From Bacillota bacterium (GTDB lineage Bacteria > Bacillota_A > Clostridia > Lachnospirales > Lachnospiraceae): DNA of 35,060 bases. Below the pieces are notes generated by a model that made no database searches, was not told the origin of the DNA, and worked only from the letters and a program-made list of their open reading frames with translations. Of the stretch, positions 34,269 to 35,060 are shown piece by piece. The DNA lies in NCBI GenBank assembly GCA_023443925.1, contig JAEZSL010000022.1, forward strand, positions 1 to 35,060, given 5' to 3'. Each line of letters starts with the position of its first letter. The stretch's first letter is position 1. Position numbers and translations under genes: made by a program.

Positions 34269-34300
34269 TATTGCAGAAAACGACCTTCTATTGCAGAAAA
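34269..34300 (-). promoter_or_regulatory. paired direct repeat, candidate LytTR site (RiPP operon)
   Basis: TATTGCAGAAAA at 34269-34280 and 34289-34300, 20 bp apart, the same sequence, spacing and orientation as upstream of agrB. A TATAAA hexamer lies 12 nt downstream of the proximal copy on the minus strand, implying a 5' leader near 190 nt for the maturase gene. Confidence 0.75.
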
Positions 34301-34311
34301 TAGCGCAAAAA

Positions 34312-34347
34312 AAATTCTCTTAAAAAAACTACATTTTAAGAGAATTT
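34312..34347 (-). terminator. second terminator after tRNA-Cys
   Basis: 14-bp perfect stem (AAATTCTCTTAAAA and complement), 8-nt loop, followed on the minus strand by a run of eight T including the stem end. It insulates the RiPP promoter from rRNA/tRNA transcription. Confidence 0.85.
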
Positions 34348-34433
34348 ATCAACGAATAATATTTTTACTAATGTATCTAGTGCAGTTCCTGATTACCACT
34401 GTGCATGACAGGAAATAACCATATAACAAAAAA

Positions 34434-34467
34434 TCTCTAAACCTTATATACTATAAGAGTTTAGAGA
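34434..34467 (-). terminator. first terminator after tRNA-Cys
   Basis: TCTCTAAAC/GTTTAGAGA with an inner CTTATA/TATAAG and a TAC loop, followed on the minus strand by TTTTTTG. It lies 13 nt after the tRNA-Cys end. Confidence 0.85.
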
Positions 34468-34479
34468 CTTTTCTTCAAA

Positions 34480-34550
34480 AGGCGACAACCAGATTTGAAC
34501 TGGTGATCAGGGTGTTGCAGACCCATGCCTTACCACTTGGCTATGTCGCC
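34480..34550 (-). tRNA. tRNA-Cys (GCA)
   Basis: 71 nt cloverleaf: acceptor GGCGACA/TGTCGCC, D arm GCC-AAGTGGTAA-GGC, anticodon loop with GCA, T arm ACCAG-TTCAAAT-CTGGT, discriminator U. CCA is not encoded. The supply of Cys codons in the adjacent Cys-rich precursors makes the neighbourhood curious, but chance is the simplest reading. Confidence 0.95.
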
Positions 34551-34684
34551 GGACTTATTAACTATTTTATTATAACAGTACCCATTTTATTCGTCAACCC
34601 ACTGAATATCAATTATTAATATAAATGTTAAGTATATATAATACAATCTTTATACAGTTTAATGATTGAATATGGATAACTTAG

Positions 34685-34756
34685 CTCCCCGAGTTGGACT
34701 CGAACCAACAACCCCACGGTTAACAGCCGTGTGCTCTACCATTGAGCTATCGAGGA
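34685..34756 (-). tRNA. tRNA-Asn (GTT)
   Basis: 72 nt cloverleaf: acceptor TCCTCGA/TCGGGGA (one G-U), anticodon loop CTGTTAA with GTT, T arm GTTGG-TTCGAGT-CCAAC, discriminator G. CCA is not encoded. It lies about 130 nt after the 23S end, where 5S is usually found. Confidence 0.95.
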
Positions 34757-34885
34757 ATAACTACATCTGATAATATCTTCAACAAGTTTAGAATCTTCCG
34801 ATTCGATTCGAATCTTACAACTCTAGAGAAATTGGTATTCATGAACAAATACCCTATAGGATATTCTAAAGAACAACCTATTCTT

Positions 34886-35060
34886 TGGTCAAGCCCTCGA
34901 CCTATTAGTATTAGTCAGCTGCATGTGTTACCACACTTCCACCTCTAACCTATCCACCTTGTCGTCTTCAAGGGGTCTTACTGCTTTCGCATGGGATATC
35001 TTATCTTAAGGGGGGCTTCACGCTTAGATGCCTTCAGCGTTTATCCCTTCCCGACTTGGC
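34886..35060 (-). rRNA. rrl: 23S rRNA, 3' end (partial)
   Basis: The minus strand reads as the conserved 3' terminus of 23S rRNA: GAAGGCATCTAAGCGTGAAG, GACGACAAGGTGGATAGG and CTAATACTAATAGGTCGAGG, ending near GACCA. The gene continues beyond the window. The 3' boundary is placed by similarity to known 23S ends. Confidence 0.95.

Larger units (their letters stand above)
34064..34480. other. regulatory region between rRNA operon end and RiPP operon
   Basis: Holds two terminators for the rRNA/tRNA unit and the paired LytTR-like site, then a 200-nt AT-rich leader before the maturase. No additional gene with a ribosome site was seen. Confidence 0.6.

Noticed and set aside
34757..34885. 5S rRNA in the 23S to tRNA-Asn spacer
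   Set aside because: Length would fit, but none of the conserved 5S loop sequences is present on either strand.
34742..34948. 68-codon plus-strand ORF
   Set aside because: Overlaps tRNA-Asn and the 23S 3' end on the opposite strand.

Overview
The window looks like chromosomal DNA of a low-GC, anaerobic, clostridial Firmicute, most likely a Lachnospiraceae relative. The basis is AT-rich intergenic DNA, strong AAGGAGG-type ribosome binding sites, agr/LytTR/GHKL peptide signalling, a CD3324-like small protein and a Clostridia-type 23S rRNA end. The species cannot be fixed from the sequence alone.

Layout. 1-8.1 kb: the 3' part of a PhoH-like ATPase, then a patchwork of single-gene accessory functions (MFS exporter, GyrI-like ligand-binding protein, VOC protein, CD3324-like protein behind a possible leader-peptide attenuator, cytoplasmic beta-lactamase-fold hydrolase, SAM methyltransferase, two GNAT acetyltransferases). 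8.6-14.2 kb (minus strand): a LytTR response regulator and GHKL histidine kinase, a clear terminator, then two overlapping ABC exporter half-transporters. 14.4-21.6 kb: APH-like kinase, glycerate 2-kinase, GNAT, NUDIX, AraC/GyrI regulator, a divergent protein kinase-like protein and a truncated IS30-like transposase. 21.7-25.1 kb: a MerR regulator on a 19-bp-spacer promoter, leading an operon with an atypical Fpg/Nei glycosylase and two Cys-rich proteins, the latter two each preceded by a copy of one structured intercistronic element.

25.3-34.3 kb is the most interesting part. agrB-agrD (minus strand) faces a divergent LytTR regulator/AgrC-like kinase pair (plus strand). Beyond it is a minus-strand RiPP operon: a radical SAM/SPASM maturase, four tandem small Cys-rich precursors that all start MDYL and carry Cys-X3-Cys periodicity (three of them too short for ordinary gene calling), an ABC exporter without a peptidase domain, and a secreted protein with an internal duplication. 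The promoter regions of agrBD and of the RiPP operon share the same paired direct repeat (TATTGCAGAAAA twice, exactly 20 bp apart, same orientation to the gene). This suggests that the Agr autoinducer circuit switches on the thioether-type RiPP operon.

34.3-35.06 kb: the end of an rRNA operon on the minus strand: 23S 3' end, tRNA-Asn(GTT), tRNA-Cys(GCA) and two strong terminators, with no 5S gene in the usual place after 23S.
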